A stretch of DNA of 64,000 nt from Streptomyces filamentosus (GTDB taxonomy: Bacteria; Actinomycetota; Actinomycetes; Streptomycetales; Streptomycetaceae): NCBI RefSeq assembly GCF_014654895.1, contig NZ_BNBE01000003.1, positions 958,501 through 1,022,500 of the forward strand, read 5' to 3'. Position numbers and translations under genes: made by a program. Position 1 is the first letter of the stretch, and each line of letters starts with the position of its first letter. Positions 1 through 7,468 of the stretch are shown one piece after another. The notes beneath the pieces were generated by a model. The model saw nothing but the letters and a program-made list of their open reading frames with translations, ran no database searches and was not told where the DNA came from.

Positions 1-191
1 TCGCGCACCTCGCGGACCGCCCGCAGGTCCTCGGCATCCAGGTCGCCCACGCCGCTGATCCGGTGCTCGCGCACGAAGACGCCCAGCGCGTCGAGGTCCG
101 TGAGGGTGTCCTCGCGGTCGCCCTGCGCGGCCGTGTTCATCAGATCGACGACGGTGTCGAGGGCGATCCGGGTGTCGTGGGGGATGAGCAC
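1..191 (-). CDS. CGNR/ABATE-type zinc-finger protein, N-terminal part (partial)
   Basis: Only the first 63 codons lie in the window; the gene runs off the left edge. It reads from a GTG at 191 and begins MLIPHDTRIALDTVVDLMNT, which resembles the N-terminal half of actinobacterial CGNR zinc-finger proteins (LDTVVDLMNTA...D.L..L..FV). The diagnostic CGNR motif would be in the missing C-terminal half, so the assignment is tentative. These proteins are presumed transcription factors of unknown target. A minus-strand TAGAGT at 244-239 is a plausible -10, and a GC-rich hairpin (210-228) sits in the leader. It is transcribed in the same direction as ssgB, 187 nt downstream of it. Confidence 0.5.
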   Translation of the reverse strand, partial: MLIPHDTRIALDTVVDLMNTAAQGDREDTLTDLDALGVFVREHRISGVGDLDAEDLRAVREVR

Positions 192-329
192 GCTTCGCTC
201 CCTGGCCGGCCGCGGGCGGCGCCCGCGGATTGCCGACGACTCTAGCGCGCCCCGGAAAAGCGCGACGGCGCCCCGCACCGCGCCGGCTGCGCGGTGGGGG
301 CGCCGGAGGTCGTGCCGTGCGTGCCCGCG

Positions 330-360
330 CGGCGCCGTCTCCCCGAGTCGGACGGCGCCG
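330..360 (-). terminator. Probable ssgB terminator hairpin
   Basis: Perfect 10-bp inverted repeat (CGGCGCCGTC at 330-339, GACGGCGCCG at 351-360) with an 11-nt loop, 19 nt past the ssgB stop on the minus strand. There is no T-tract, which is usual for Streptomyces terminators. Confidence 0.5.
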
Positions 361-378
361 TGCGGCCCATGGCCTGGC

Positions 379-792
379 TCAGCTGTCGGCCAGGATGTGG
401 GAGAGCTCGGTATCGAGGTCGAAGTGCCGGTGCTCGGTGCCCGGTGGCACCGCGGCGTCGGTCCTCTTCAGGAACGACTCCAGGGCCCGCGCGGGGGCCT
501 CGAGCAGGGCCTCGCCCTCGGGCGAGCTCAACGCGATGCAGACGACGCCCTGGCCATGACTACGAGACGGCCAGACCCGGACGTCGCCCGTGCCGGTGGG
601 CCGGTGCAGCCCCTCGGCGAGAAGGTCGCGGGCGAAGACCCACTCGACCGTCTCCTCGGCTCCGGTGTGGAAGGTGGCGTGCACGGCGTACGGATCCGCC
701 GTGTCATACCGCAGGCCCGCGGGTACAGGCAGTGAGGACTCGCTCGACACAACGAGGCGCAGGTGCAGCTCGCAGCTCACCACGGTGTTCAT
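379..792 (-). CDS. ssgB: Sporulation and cell division protein SsgB
   Basis: SsgA-like protein of 137 residues, the length typical of SsgB. SsgB is restricted to morphologically complex actinomycetes. From work in S. coelicolor it localises to future septum sites (with SsgA), binds FtsZ and tethers the Z-ring at the onset of sporulation. The start at ATG 792 (MNTVVSCELHLRLVV) matches the conserved N-terminus. The frame is open upstream to a GTG at 858, but that codon overlaps a GGAGG and would add 22 non-conserved residues. The SD before ATG 792 is weak (GAAAGG about 14 nt away). A 13-codon ORF with a much better SD lies immediately upstream. The gene is divergent from the PGPGW membrane protein gene across a 189-bp intergenic region. 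Confidence 0.93.
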   Translation of the reverse strand: MNTVVSCELHLRLVVSSESSLPVPAGLRYDTADPYAVHATFHTGAEETVEWVFARDLLAEGLHRPTGTGDVRVWPSRSHGQGVVCIALSSPEGEALLEAPARALESFLKRTDAAVPPGTEHRHFDLDTELSHILADS

Positions 793-811
793 AAGCGCCA
801 GGGCCTTTCGC

Positions 812-853
812 TCAGTGTGCGCTCGGGGATTCGCACGTCGGCGAAATCGACAT
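812..853 (-). CDS. Candidate 13-codon leader ORF upstream of ssgB
   Basis: ATG at 853, ending TGA at 814-812, encodes MSISPTCESPSAH. A GGAGG (862-858) sits 4 nt before the ATG, far better than anything before ssgB itself, whose ATG lies 19 nt beyond this stop. It may be a regulatory leader peptide, or the GGAGG may be fortuitous. Translation is not shown by sequence alone. Confidence 0.35.
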   Translation of the reverse strand: MSISPTCESPSAH

Positions 854-915
854 GCCACCTCCGGTGCCGTTGTAAACCCCTCTGTCGGTTTTGTGATCGT
901 TCAGGTAGCTCGGAC

Positions 916-944
916 GGCGGTATGTAACTTTGGGTAATACCGCC
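916..944. promoter_or_regulatory. Inverted repeat (candidate operator) between ssgB and the PGPGW gene
   Basis: GGCGGTAT (916-923) and ATACCGCC (937-944) form a perfect 8-bp inverted repeat with a 13-bp spacer rich in A/T relative to its surroundings. A third half-site-like ATACCGG follows at 945-951. It lies 38 bp before the ATG of the PGPGW gene and about 125 bp before ssgB. The binding protein is unknown. Confidence 0.4.
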
Positions 945-981
945 ATACCGGTGGGGCTGGTGAGTCGGGTAAATTGACCCC

Positions 982-1404
982 ATGAATGCGGAGAGTGACG
1001 AGCGCGCCCCCGGGTCCCAGCCCGCGGAGCAGGCCGAACTGGGATCCCGAGCACCTGAGTTCATCAAGTCCCGCCGGGGCCTCCACCTGAGCTGGCAGGT
1101 CGGCGTCTTCATCGTGGGGCTCGCCGTGATCGTGGCGGGCATCCTCATGCTGGTCTTCCCCGGACCCGGCTGGCTCGTCATCTTCGGCGGCATGGCGATC
1201 TGGGCGACCGAGTTCGTCTGGGCGCAGATCGTGCTCCGCTGGACCAAGCGCAAGGTCACCGAGGCGGCCCAGCGCGCCCTCGATCCCAAGGTCCGCCGCC
1301 GCAACATCACCCTCACCGTCATCGGCCTGGTGATCATCGCGGCCCTGCTGGGCTGGTACCTGTGGAAGTTCGGCCTCGTCATGCCCTGGAAGATCGAGGA
1401 GTGA
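982..1404 (+). CDS. TIGR02611-family PGPGW membrane protein
   Basis: Small membrane protein of 140 residues. A hydrophilic N-terminus (about 1-35) is followed by a first membrane segment (LSWQVGVFIVGLAVIVAGILM), then the signature PGPGWLVIFGGMAIWATEF that defines TIGR02611 and the PGPGW family, a basic stretch, and a last membrane segment (NITLTVIGLVIIAALLGWYLW). Its function is unknown; the family is broadly conserved in actinobacteria next to ssgB. TAAATT at 970-975 ends 6 nt before the ATG and no SD is visible, so the mRNA could be leaderless. Confidence 0.85.
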   Translation: MNAESDERAPGSQPAEQAELGSRAPEFIKSRRGLHLSWQVGVFIVGLAVIVAGILMLVFPGPGWLVIFGGMAIWATEFVWAQIVLRWTKRKVTEAAQRALDPKVRRRNITLTVIGLVIIAALLGWYLWKFGLVMPWKIEE

Positions 1405-1415
1405 TCGCCGGGTGG

Positions 1416-1445
1416 TTCGAAGGCCCCGCTGACATGCGGTAATGT
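1416..1445 (+). promoter_or_regulatory. Promoter of tRNA-Val copy 1
   Basis: TTCGAA (1416-1421), 18-bp spacer, TAATGT (1440-1445), 13 bp before the mature tRNA 5' end. Confidence 0.5.
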
Positions 1446-1458
1446 TTGCGGTGCGCCG

Positions 1459-1530
1459 GGGCGATTAGCTCAGCGGGAGAGCACTTCGTTCACACCGAAG
1501 GGGTCACTGGTTCGATCCCAGTATCGCCCA
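1459..1530 (+). tRNA. tRNA-Val (anticodon CAC), copy 1
   Basis: The acceptor stem pairs GGGCGAT with ATCGCCC. D arm TAGCTCAGCGGGAGAGC, anticodon stem CTTCG/CGAAG with loop TTCACAC (anticodon CAC, reads GUG), and T arm with GGTTCGATCCC. Discriminator A at 1530 is followed by CCA (1531-1533), so CCA may be encoded here. It is identical over 72 nt to the copy at 4594-4665. Confidence 0.97.
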
Positions 1531-1540
1531 CCACCCGGCC

Positions 1541-1577
1541 CGAGGGCCCGGAGACGACCACCGTCTCCGGGCCCTCG
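1541..1577 (+). terminator. Terminator of tRNA-Val copy 1
   Basis: Perfect 16-bp stem (1541-1556 with 1562-1577) and a 5-nt loop ACCAC just after the tRNA. It also lies 20 bp from the stop of the convergent membrane-protein gene, so it may serve both strands. Confidence 0.8.
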
Positions 1578-1597
1578 GCACGTCCCGGCCCTCCGGC

Positions 1598-4027
1598 TCA
1601 TCCCATCCGGGCCAGCCGCTCCCGCAGCGCCCGCGCCTCCCGCAGCCGCCGCTCGTACGTGGCCCCCACGGCGAGCAGCAGCAGCCCCGCGGCCGCCGGC
1701 GGCAGCCAGCGCGGCAGCGCGCCGACCAGCTGCACCACGTACGGCGCCAGCTCGTGCACCCCCACCAGGACGAGCGCCACCCCGCCCAGGACCAGCGGCG
1801 CCTGGAGCCGGAACCGCGCCCCGAGCAGCGTCACCGCCAGCGCCCCCGCCCCCAGGAGCAGCGGACGCACCCAGGCCGGGTCCGACCAGACCGCCACCAG
1901 CCCCGGCAGCAGCGTGATCCCCAGCCCCGGCCCGTACGCGGCCCAGGACGAGACCGCCGGGTCCCGGCGCCGCCGCAGCACCCCCACCACCAGCGCGGGC
2001 ACCGTCACCGGCAGCGTGTACGCCTCCGGCACCGCCACCCCCCAGACCGCGAGCCGCACCCAGGCCGCCCCCAGGAACAGCGCCGCCGCGAGCCAGGACG
2101 CCGCCCGCCGCTCCGGCCGCAGCGCCGTCGCCGCCGCGACCACCCCGGCCAGCGCCAGCGCCAGGGCGAGCACCGCGGGCCTCGGTACCGTCAGGACCAG
2201 TGCCACGAGTCCCACCGCGCCCCCCGTCGCCTCGGCCGCCGCCGACCGCACCCGGGTCGCCAGGGCGGCCGTCCCCGCGGGCACCAGGAGCAGCAGCAGC
2301 CCGGCCGTCGACGGGGCGAGCCCCGCCGCCGCGCCCCCCGCGCCCACCAGCCCCGCCGCCACGAGCACCGCCGCCCCGGCCGCCGCCCCGCGCACCGCTC
2401 CGGCCCCCAGCACGGCCGCCGCCGCGAACAGCCCGAACGACACGCCCGACACCGCGAAGGTCGCTCCCCGCGCGTCCAGCGCGAGCAGCGCCGCCGAAGC
2501 CGCCGCGGCCGCCCCGGCCGCGAACCCCGTCCACGCCGTCAGGACGCCCGGGGCCGGGGGAGCCGCCGCGACCCCGGCCGTCCAGGACGCCCCCCACGCG
2601 CCCTCCGGCCGGGCCGGGACCTCCGCCGGGGCCTCCGGTGCGGACTCCGGCAGGCCGCGGGCCGGTGCGCCGGACCGCACCGCGACCGCGAGCGCCCCGG
2701 CCGCGGCCACCAGCCGGACCGCGAGCCCCGCCGCGTACGACAGCTCCAGGACCACCGGCAGCGCCATCAGGAACGCCCACCCGAGGACCAGTGCGCCCCA
2801 CCGGCCCCACGGCCGGCCCGTCGCCCCGGCCGCCACGGCGCCGAGCAGCAGCACCAGGGCCGCCGTCGCGGGATACCCGCCGAGCGGCGGCGCCGCGTGC
2901 GCCCCGGACCAGACGCCCGTGCTCCGGTCCGCGGGACCCAGCAGCCCGCCGAGCACCGGCGGCAGCGCCCACAGGACCCCGAGCGCCGCGACCGAGCCCC
3001 CGGCGAGCCCGAGACCGGCCCGTACCGGAGCGGGGATCCACGCCGCGCGGACCGGCCGCCACAGCGCCGCGAGCGCCAGACCGCAGACCGTGTACACCGG
3101 CACCGCCCACTCCCCGGGCAGCGCGGCCCGCGCCGGACCGGCCACCGCCCCCACCGCCGCCAGACCGGCCACCACCGCGAGCACCGGCGCCGCCGGACGG
3201 GCCGCCCGCGCCGCGTACAGGCCCAGCGCGGCGCAGCCGAGCAGCAGCGGGGCACCCGACCACGGCTCCGTCAGCGAGAGCCGGCCACCGGTCAGCAGCG
3301 CCCAGGACCCCAGGACGCCCGCCGACGCCCCCGCCGTGATCCGGACGGGGAGCCCCGCCGGACGCCCGAGCAGCAGCAGGTCGCCCGCCACCGTCACCAG
3401 CACCGCCCACGCCACGGCCGCCGGACCGCCCCCGGCGGCCGCCGCGCCCAGCGGCAGCGGGAGCTGCGCCGCCGCCACCGCCGCCGGGAGGGGCACCCGC
3501 AGCCGGGGCAGCAGCCCGCCGTACCCGGCCCACGCCCCCGCCAGGACCGCCGAGGCCCCCGCCGCGTACCCCGCCCCGTCCGTCCCCGGCAGCGCCACCC
3601 GGTGCAGGGCGTACGCGTCCAGGACCGTCAGGACGAGCCCCAGCGCCCCCAGTGCCTCCGCCGTCGACGCCAGCCCCCGGCGCAGCAGCACCGCCGGCGC
3701 GGCCAGCGCCGCCGACGTCACCGCCAGCAGCACCGCCGAACGCCCCGCGATCCCCATCGAGCCCCAGCTCACCAGCGTGAAGGCGAGCGCCGCGATCGCC
3801 AGCAGCGTCCCGCCCAGCGTCAGCAGCACGTTCTGCGCACCGCGCGGAGAGGTCTCCGGCGGGGCCGCGACGCCCCCGAACGGCGCCGCGGGACGCGCCG
3901 CGGGCGCGTACAGCACGCCCAGCAGCCACACCCGCCGGGCCAGCAACTCGGCCCGGCGCGCGTCGAGTCGGGTCAGCTCGGCGTCGATGCGCCGCAACTC
4001 CTCGACCGGGGGCAGGTTCGTGTCCAT
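1598..4027 (-). CDS. Large polytopic membrane protein (SCO7613 C-terminal-domain type)
   Basis: Predicted 809-residue protein. A short hydrophilic N-terminus with a helical segment (VEELRRIDAELTRLDARRAELLARR, about 7-32) is followed by some 25-30 hydrophobic stretches extremely rich in Ala, Leu, Val and Gly, ending in a basic tail (about 785-809). The architecture matches the large Streptomyces membrane proteins annotated with an SCO7613 C-terminal domain. No transporter or enzyme motif is visible, and its role is unknown. The start is ATG 4027 (MDTNLPPVEELRR). It is bracketed by the two tRNA-Val genes and is convergent with the first. The opposite strand also carries very long open frames because of the extreme GC skew, but those translate to Pro/Arg-rich nonsense. 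Confidence 0.75.
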   Translation of the reverse strand: MDTNLPPVEELRRIDAELTRLDARRAELLARRVWLLGVLYAPAARPAAPFGGVAAPPETSPRGAQNVLLTLGGTLLAIAALAFTLVSWGSMGIAGRSAVLLAVTSAALAAPAVLLRRGLASTAEALGALGLVLTVLDAYALHRVALPGTDGAGYAAGASAVLAGAWAGYGGLLPRLRVPLPAAVAAAQLPLPLGAAAAGGGPAAVAWAVLVTVAGDLLLLGRPAGLPVRITAGASAGVLGSWALLTGGRLSLTEPWSGAPLLLGCAALGLYAARAARPAAPVLAVVAGLAAVGAVAGPARAALPGEWAVPVYTVCGLALAALWRPVRAAWIPAPVRAGLGLAGGSVAALGVLWALPPVLGGLLGPADRSTGVWSGAHAAPPLGGYPATAALVLLLGAVAAGATGRPWGRWGALVLGWAFLMALPVVLELSYAAGLAVRLVAAAGALAVAVRSGAPARGLPESAPEAPAEVPARPEGAWGASWTAGVAAAPPAPGVLTAWTGFAAGAAAAASAALLALDARGATFAVSGVSFGLFAAAAVLGAGAVRGAAAGAAVLVAAGLVGAGGAAAGLAPSTAGLLLLLVPAGTAALATRVRSAAAEATGGAVGLVALVLTVPRPAVLALALALAGVVAAATALRPERRAASWLAAALFLGAAWVRLAVWGVAVPEAYTLPVTVPALVVGVLRRRRDPAVSSWAAYGPGLGITLLPGLVAVWSDPAWVRPLLLGAGALAVTLLGARFRLQAPLVLGGVALVLVGVHELAPYVVQLVGALPRWLPPAAAGLLLLAVGATYERRLREARALRERLARMG

Positions 4028-4107
4028 GACCGGAGTGTCGCGCCGCGCCCCGGCACGCGGAATGCGCGCTGCTACTCAGATCCGGGCCGAGTACCCACAC
4101 TGGTCCC

Positions 4108-4554
4108 ATGGACTGGTGCCGGTACCGCTTCCGCAGCGTCTGGCGGCTCGCCGCCCCGCCCGACCAGGTCTACGCCGTCCTGGCCCGCGCCGAGGACTAC
4201 CCCCTCTGGTGGCCCCAGGTCCGCGCCGTCGTCCCCCGCACCCCCACCGCGGGCACCGCCCGCTTCCGCTCCGTCCTCCCGTACGACATCGAGGTCACCG
4301 CCCGCGCCCTGCGCGGCGACCCGGCCGCCCGCGTCCTGGAGGTCCGGCTCGACGGCGACCTGGAGGGCTGGGCCCGCTGGACCCTCGCCGCCGACGGCCC
4401 CGGCACCCGCGTCCTGTACGAGCAGGAGGTCGAGGTCCGGGCCCGGCTGCTGCGGCTCCTCGCCGTCCCCGGCCGGCCCTTCTTCCGCGCCAACCACGCC
4501 CTGATGATGCGCGGCGGCCGACGGGGGCTCGCGGCCCACCTGCGACGAGTTTGA
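4108..4554 (+). CDS. SRPBCC (START/Bet v1-like) family protein
   Basis: Protein of 148 residues with the features of the polyketide cyclase/SRPBCC fold: an N-terminal strand (YRFRSVWRLAAPPDQVYAVL), the usual alpha turn with YPLWWPQV, central strands (ARFRSVLPYDIEVTARAL, GWARWTLAADGPGTRVLYEQEVEV) and the long C-terminal helix (FFRANHALMMRGGRRGLAAHL). Such proteins form a hydrophobic ligand pocket; the ligand here is unknown. Its 3' end contains the -35 element of the downstream tRNA gene. Start ATG 4108 is 80 bp from the divergent membrane protein gene. Confidence 0.8.
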   Translation: MDWCRYRFRSVWRLAAPPDQVYAVLARAEDYPLWWPQVRAVVPRTPTAGTARFRSVLPYDIEVTARALRGDPAARVLEVRLDGDLEGWARWTLAADGPGTRVLYEQEVEVRARLLRLLAVPGRPFFRANHALMMRGGRRGLAAHLRRV

Positions 4555-4580
4555 ACCCGGGGCCCGGAGCCCTGTATGGT
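4551..4580 (+). promoter_or_regulatory. Promoter of tRNA-Val copy 2
   Basis: TTGAAC (4551-4556, overlapping the stop codon of the SRPBCC gene), 18-bp spacer, TATGGT (4575-4580), then 13 bp to the tRNA. Confidence 0.6.
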
Positions 4581-4593
4581 TCAACCCGTTCCC

Positions 4594-4665
4594 GGGCGAT
4601 TAGCTCAGCGGGAGAGCACTTCGTTCACACCGAAGGGGTCACTGGTTCGATCCCAGTATCGCCCA
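4594..4665 (+). tRNA. tRNA-Val (anticodon CAC), copy 2
   Basis: Identical over 72 nt to the copy at 1459-1530, with the same CAC anticodon. Here the discriminator A is followed by CCG, so the 3' CCA is not encoded and must be added post-transcriptionally. Confidence 0.97.
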
Positions 4666-4671
4666 CCGGGA

Positions 4672-4704
4672 GAGGCCGGTCCGTCACCACGACGGACCGG
4701 CCTC
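4672..4704 (+). terminator. Terminator of tRNA-Val copy 2 / convergent exonuclease gene
   Basis: Perfect 14-bp stem (4672-4685 with 4691-4704), loop ACCAC, 7 nt after the tRNA and 19 nt past the stop of the convergent exonuclease gene. The loop is the same as in the first tRNA terminator. Confidence 0.8.
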
Positions 4705-4722
4705 AGCCGTTTCACCCGGCCT

Positions 4723-5451
4723 TCACGCCGCCTTCCGCAGCTCCGGCCGGAGCGGCCACGCCGGATCCACCAGCTCCGGGGTCCCCTGCCGCGTGAACCA
4801 CGCCTGGAGCCCCCGCGCCTGCGCCGCGTGCCACACCGCCTGGAGGGTGTGCAGCTCGGCCGGCGTCAGCCGTTCGAGCCGGGACGCGAACCGCCGCCCC
4901 ACGGCCCGCACCACCTCCAGCGCCGCCGTGGCGTCCGCCGCCGCGTCGTGCGCCCCCGCCAGCTCCACCTCGTAGTGCGCGCACAGGTCCGTCAGCGTCC
5001 GGCGGCCCTTGCGGTACCGGTCCAGATGCTTGTCCAGGACCCGCGGATCGAGCACGCACAGCGCCGTGTGCTCCAGGTACCGGCCCAGCGTCGAGGCCCG
5101 GTGCCGCCGCAACTCCCGGTCCAGGATGGTGAGGTCGAACGGCGCGTTCATCACCACCAGCGGCCGGCCGGCCGCGTTCTGCTCCGCCAGGGCGCGCCCC
5201 AGCTCCTCCATCACGGGCGACGGCCACCGCCCGTTCCGCTGGAGGTGGTCGTCCGTCAGCCCGTGGACCGCCGTGGCCCCTTCCGGCACCGGTATCCCCG
5301 GATTGACCAGCCACCGGCTCACCCGGGGACGCGCCCCGGCCGCGTCCTGGACGACGAGCGCGGCGGACACGATCCGGTCCTCCTCGACGTCCACTCCGGT
5401 GGTCTCCGTGTCGAAAGCGGCCAGGGGCCCTTCGTACCAGTTCGTCGTCAT
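4723..5451 (-). CDS. 3'-5' exonuclease, DnaQ/DEDDh family
   Basis: Predicted 242-residue exonuclease. Exo I is FDTETTG (D14, E16), exo II is around NAPFDLTILDREL, and exo III is the DEDDh signature HDAAADA, so all metal-binding residues are present. This is the fold of the DNA polymerase III epsilon subunit. However, it is a free-standing protein without a polymerase or clamp-binding motif that I can identify, so it may act in repair or nucleotide turnover rather than as the replicative proofreader. The C-terminal third (about 165-242) is an actinobacterial extension with no recognised motif. Start ATG 5451 is supported by the conserved MTTNWYEGPLAAFDTETTG. It is divergent from the DUF4365 gene. 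Confidence 0.85.
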   Translation of the reverse strand: MTTNWYEGPLAAFDTETTGVDVEEDRIVSAALVVQDAAGARPRVSRWLVNPGIPVPEGATAVHGLTDDHLQRNGRWPSPVMEELGRALAEQNAAGRPLVVMNAPFDLTILDRELRRHRASTLGRYLEHTALCVLDPRVLDKHLDRYRKGRRTLTDLCAHYEVELAGAHDAAADATAALEVVRAVGRRFASRLERLTPAELHTLQAVWHAAQARGLQAWFTRQGTPELVDPAWPLRPELRKAA

Positions 5452-5572
5452 ACCCGAACTCCTCGCACGCGCGCGGCAGATGGCCAACCCCCTGCCCCGA
5501 AGCGGTGATACCCGCACTGTTTGCGCCGTACGCGGACCGGTGACAACAGGAAGGACGGGGAAGGACGTTCAC

Positions 5573-6139
5573 ATGGCGCTCGCCACGCCCGAGTCGGGAG
5601 GGCTGCCGCCCCAGCGGGCGGCCCCGACGCGCGGCTCACTCGCCACCACCGCCTGCATGGAGACCCTCCAGGTGGGATACCTGCACGCCGTCGCCGCGGC
5701 GGCCGGCTGCTCGCTCGGGCAGCCCTTCCCGGACAACGGCGTCGACTGGCACGTGAGCCACGGCTCGCCCGGACACACCGTCGACGACGAGGTCACCATC
5801 AAGGTGCAGCTCAAGTGCACCTACCAACTGCCCGCCCACCCGCAGGGGAGCACCTTCCCCTTCACCCTCGACAACGACCACCTGGTGAAACTGGCCCGGA
5901 CCCCCGTGGCCGTGCACAAGATCCTGGTCGTGATGATCGTCCCCAGGGAACCGGAGGACTGGCTGAGGGCGAGCCACGACCGGCTCGACCTCCGGCACTG
6001 CTGCTACTGGATGAACCTGGCCGGGCACCCGGTCACCGGACGCCGCCGGACCACCGTCCGCGTCCCCACGACACGGATCTTCGACGACCGGGCGCTCTGC
6101 GAGATCATGACCCGGGTCGGCCGGGGAGGGAGACCCTGA
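5573..6139 (+). CDS. DUF4365-type protein with a nuclease-like core
   Basis: Protein of 188 residues resembling DUF4365 proteins. After a variable N-terminus, the core has an acidic helix (TTACMETLQVGYLHAVAAAAG), then NGVDWHV (D58) and IKVQLKCT (Q79, K81). The spacing D-x20-QxK is like a PD-(D/E)XK catalytic core in which Q replaces E/D. Whether it is a nuclease is inference. RBS-like sequence (AGGAAGG) precedes ATG 5573. Its stop overlaps the ATG of the next gene (TGATG), implying translational coupling, and the unit is divergent from the DnaQ-like exonuclease. Neither signal peptide nor membrane segment is present. Confidence 0.6.
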   Translation: MALATPESGGLPPQRAAPTRGSLATTACMETLQVGYLHAVAAAAGCSLGQPFPDNGVDWHVSHGSPGHTVDDEVTIKVQLKCTYQLPAHPQGSTFPFTLDNDHLVKLARTPVAVHKILVVMIVPREPEDWLRASHDRLDLRHCCYWMNLAGHPVTGRRRTTVRVPTTRIFDDRALCEIMTRVGRGGRP

Positions 6140-7425
6140 TGCACCGACCGATCGACGAGTCCGGACACGGTACGGGGGAGGGGCGCGGCCCCGCCCCCGT
6201 ACCGCCCCACCGGCCCCACCCGACGGGCCCCGGCGACCTCACCGACGCCCGGCACGCCCCGGGCGACGGCGTGCCCGACCCCGGACGGGTGGACCCGCGC
6301 GTCCTCGGCGCCCTCCTCGCCCGCCACGGCTGGCGGCGCAGGGGCGGCGCGGCGGGCCGGTACGGGCGGTGGACGCCGCCCGGCGGCGGGCCGGGGAGCG
6401 GCGGCACCAGCCTCCTCGTCCCCGACAGCCTCGCCTTCCCGGACAGCGAGGAACTGATCGGCGAGGCGCTCACCGCCCTCGCCCGCAGCGCCACCCCCGC
6501 CGCCCGCGAGGTCCTCACCGGCCTCGCCGTCCCCAGCGACGAGATCCGCTGGTGGCGCGAGGTGCCCCCCGGCCCGGCCGGCACCGTCCCCTGGCCCGTG
6601 CAGGAACAACTCCGCTCCGCCGCCCGCAGGATCCTCCTCGCCGGCGCCCTCGCCGTGCGCGGCCGGGCCGGCTACCACGGCTCCCGGCACCGCGCCGCCG
6701 CCCTGGCCGCCCTCGAACCCGTCGTGGTCGCCACCGACCCCGGGGGCCGCGCCCTCACCGCCTTCCTGCCGCTCCCGCCCGGCCGCCCCGTCGCCGTCCG
6801 CCTCCACCACGCCCTGCACGCCGCCCGCGAGGCCGTCGACTACCAGCGCGCCACCGGCGGCATGGACGCCTTCGACTCCGCCGTCGGGGCCGGCGTCAGC
6901 CGCGAACTCACCGAGGCCCTCGTCGCCCTCGTCCGCGGCACGGAGGGCGTCCGGATCGCCCTCGCCTGGGCCCCGGCCGCCGGGACCCCCGAGGGCTGCG
7001 CCGCCCGGCCCGAGCCCGTCGAGTTCTCGCCCGGCGACCTGCCCGCCCTGCGCGAGGCGAGCGCCCGCTACCTCACCGGCGAGCCCTCCCTCCCGGTCCG
7101 GATCACCGGCGCCGTCGTCCGGCTGCGCCGCTCCGGGCCGCGCGGCGAGGGCACGGTCAAGCTCCGCGTGCTCGGCGGCGCGGAGGTCGGCCACGTCCGG
7201 GTCGTCCTCGACGAGGAGGCGTACCGCACGGCCGGCCACGCCCACCTCGTCGGCCTCCCCATCCGGGTCGCCGGCCGGCTGGAGAGCCGCGGCGGCTTCC
7301 GGCGCCTCACCGACCCCTCCGGAGTGGTTCCGGTGCAGGTCGACGAGGCGGAGCGGGACCGGCTGATGAAATCCATGCACGAGAACCTCGATTTCTTCGA
7401 GGAGGCGTGCGGGCCGGGAGAATAA
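6139..7425 (+). CDS. Unrecognised 428-residue protein coupled to the DUF4365 gene
   Basis: I do not recognise this family. The first 55 residues are Pro/Gly/His-rich and probably disordered. Then comes a compact region (about 56-75: VLGALLARHGWRRRGGAAGRYGRW) reminiscent of small basic substrate-binding or toxin-like folds, an alpha-helical middle (about 100-260), and a C-terminal beta-rich region (about 315-405: VRITGAVVRLRRS...VRVVLDEEAY...VGLPIRVAGRLESRGGFRRLTDPSG) that looks like an OB-fold or similar barrel. It overlaps the upstream gene by one base and precedes thrS by 117 nt. It has no membrane segments. The two genes probably work together. Confidence 0.55.
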   Translation: MHRPIDESGHGTGEGRGPAPVPPHRPHPTGPGDLTDARHAPGDGVPDPGRVDPRVLGALLARHGWRRRGGAAGRYGRWTPPGGGPGSGGTSLLVPDSLAFPDSEELIGEALTALARSATPAAREVLTGLAVPSDEIRWWREVPPGPAGTVPWPVQEQLRSAARRILLAGALAVRGRAGYHGSRHRAAALAALEPVVVATDPGGRALTAFLPLPPGRPVAVRLHHALHAAREAVDYQRATGGMDAFDSAVGAGVSRELTEALVALVRGTEGVRIALAWAPAAGTPEGCAARPEPVEFSPGDLPALREASARYLTGEPSLPVRITGAVVRLRRSGPRGEGTVKLRVLGGAEVGHVRVVLDEEAYRTAGHAHLVGLPIRVAGRLESRGGFRRLTDPSGVVPVQVDEAERDRLMKSMHENLDFFEEACGPGE

Positions 7426-7468
7426 CGGCGGGCGGGGCGCGGCGGGGCCCGTAAGATCGAAGGGACGC

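Noticed and set aside
379..858. SsgB extended to a GTG at 858 (159 residues)
   Set aside because: The GTG overlaps the GGAGG, and the 22 extra residues are basic and unlike the conserved SsgB N-terminus.
1459..4665. Integrative element between the two tRNA-Val genes
   Set aside because: No integrase, excisionase or phage gene in between; the repeats are the tRNA genes themselves.
1446..4796. Very long plus-strand open frame over the membrane-protein gene and both tRNAs
   Set aside because: It translates to Ala/Pro/Ser/Arg-rich nonsense and runs through two tRNA genes; the minus-strand frame has coherent membrane segments.
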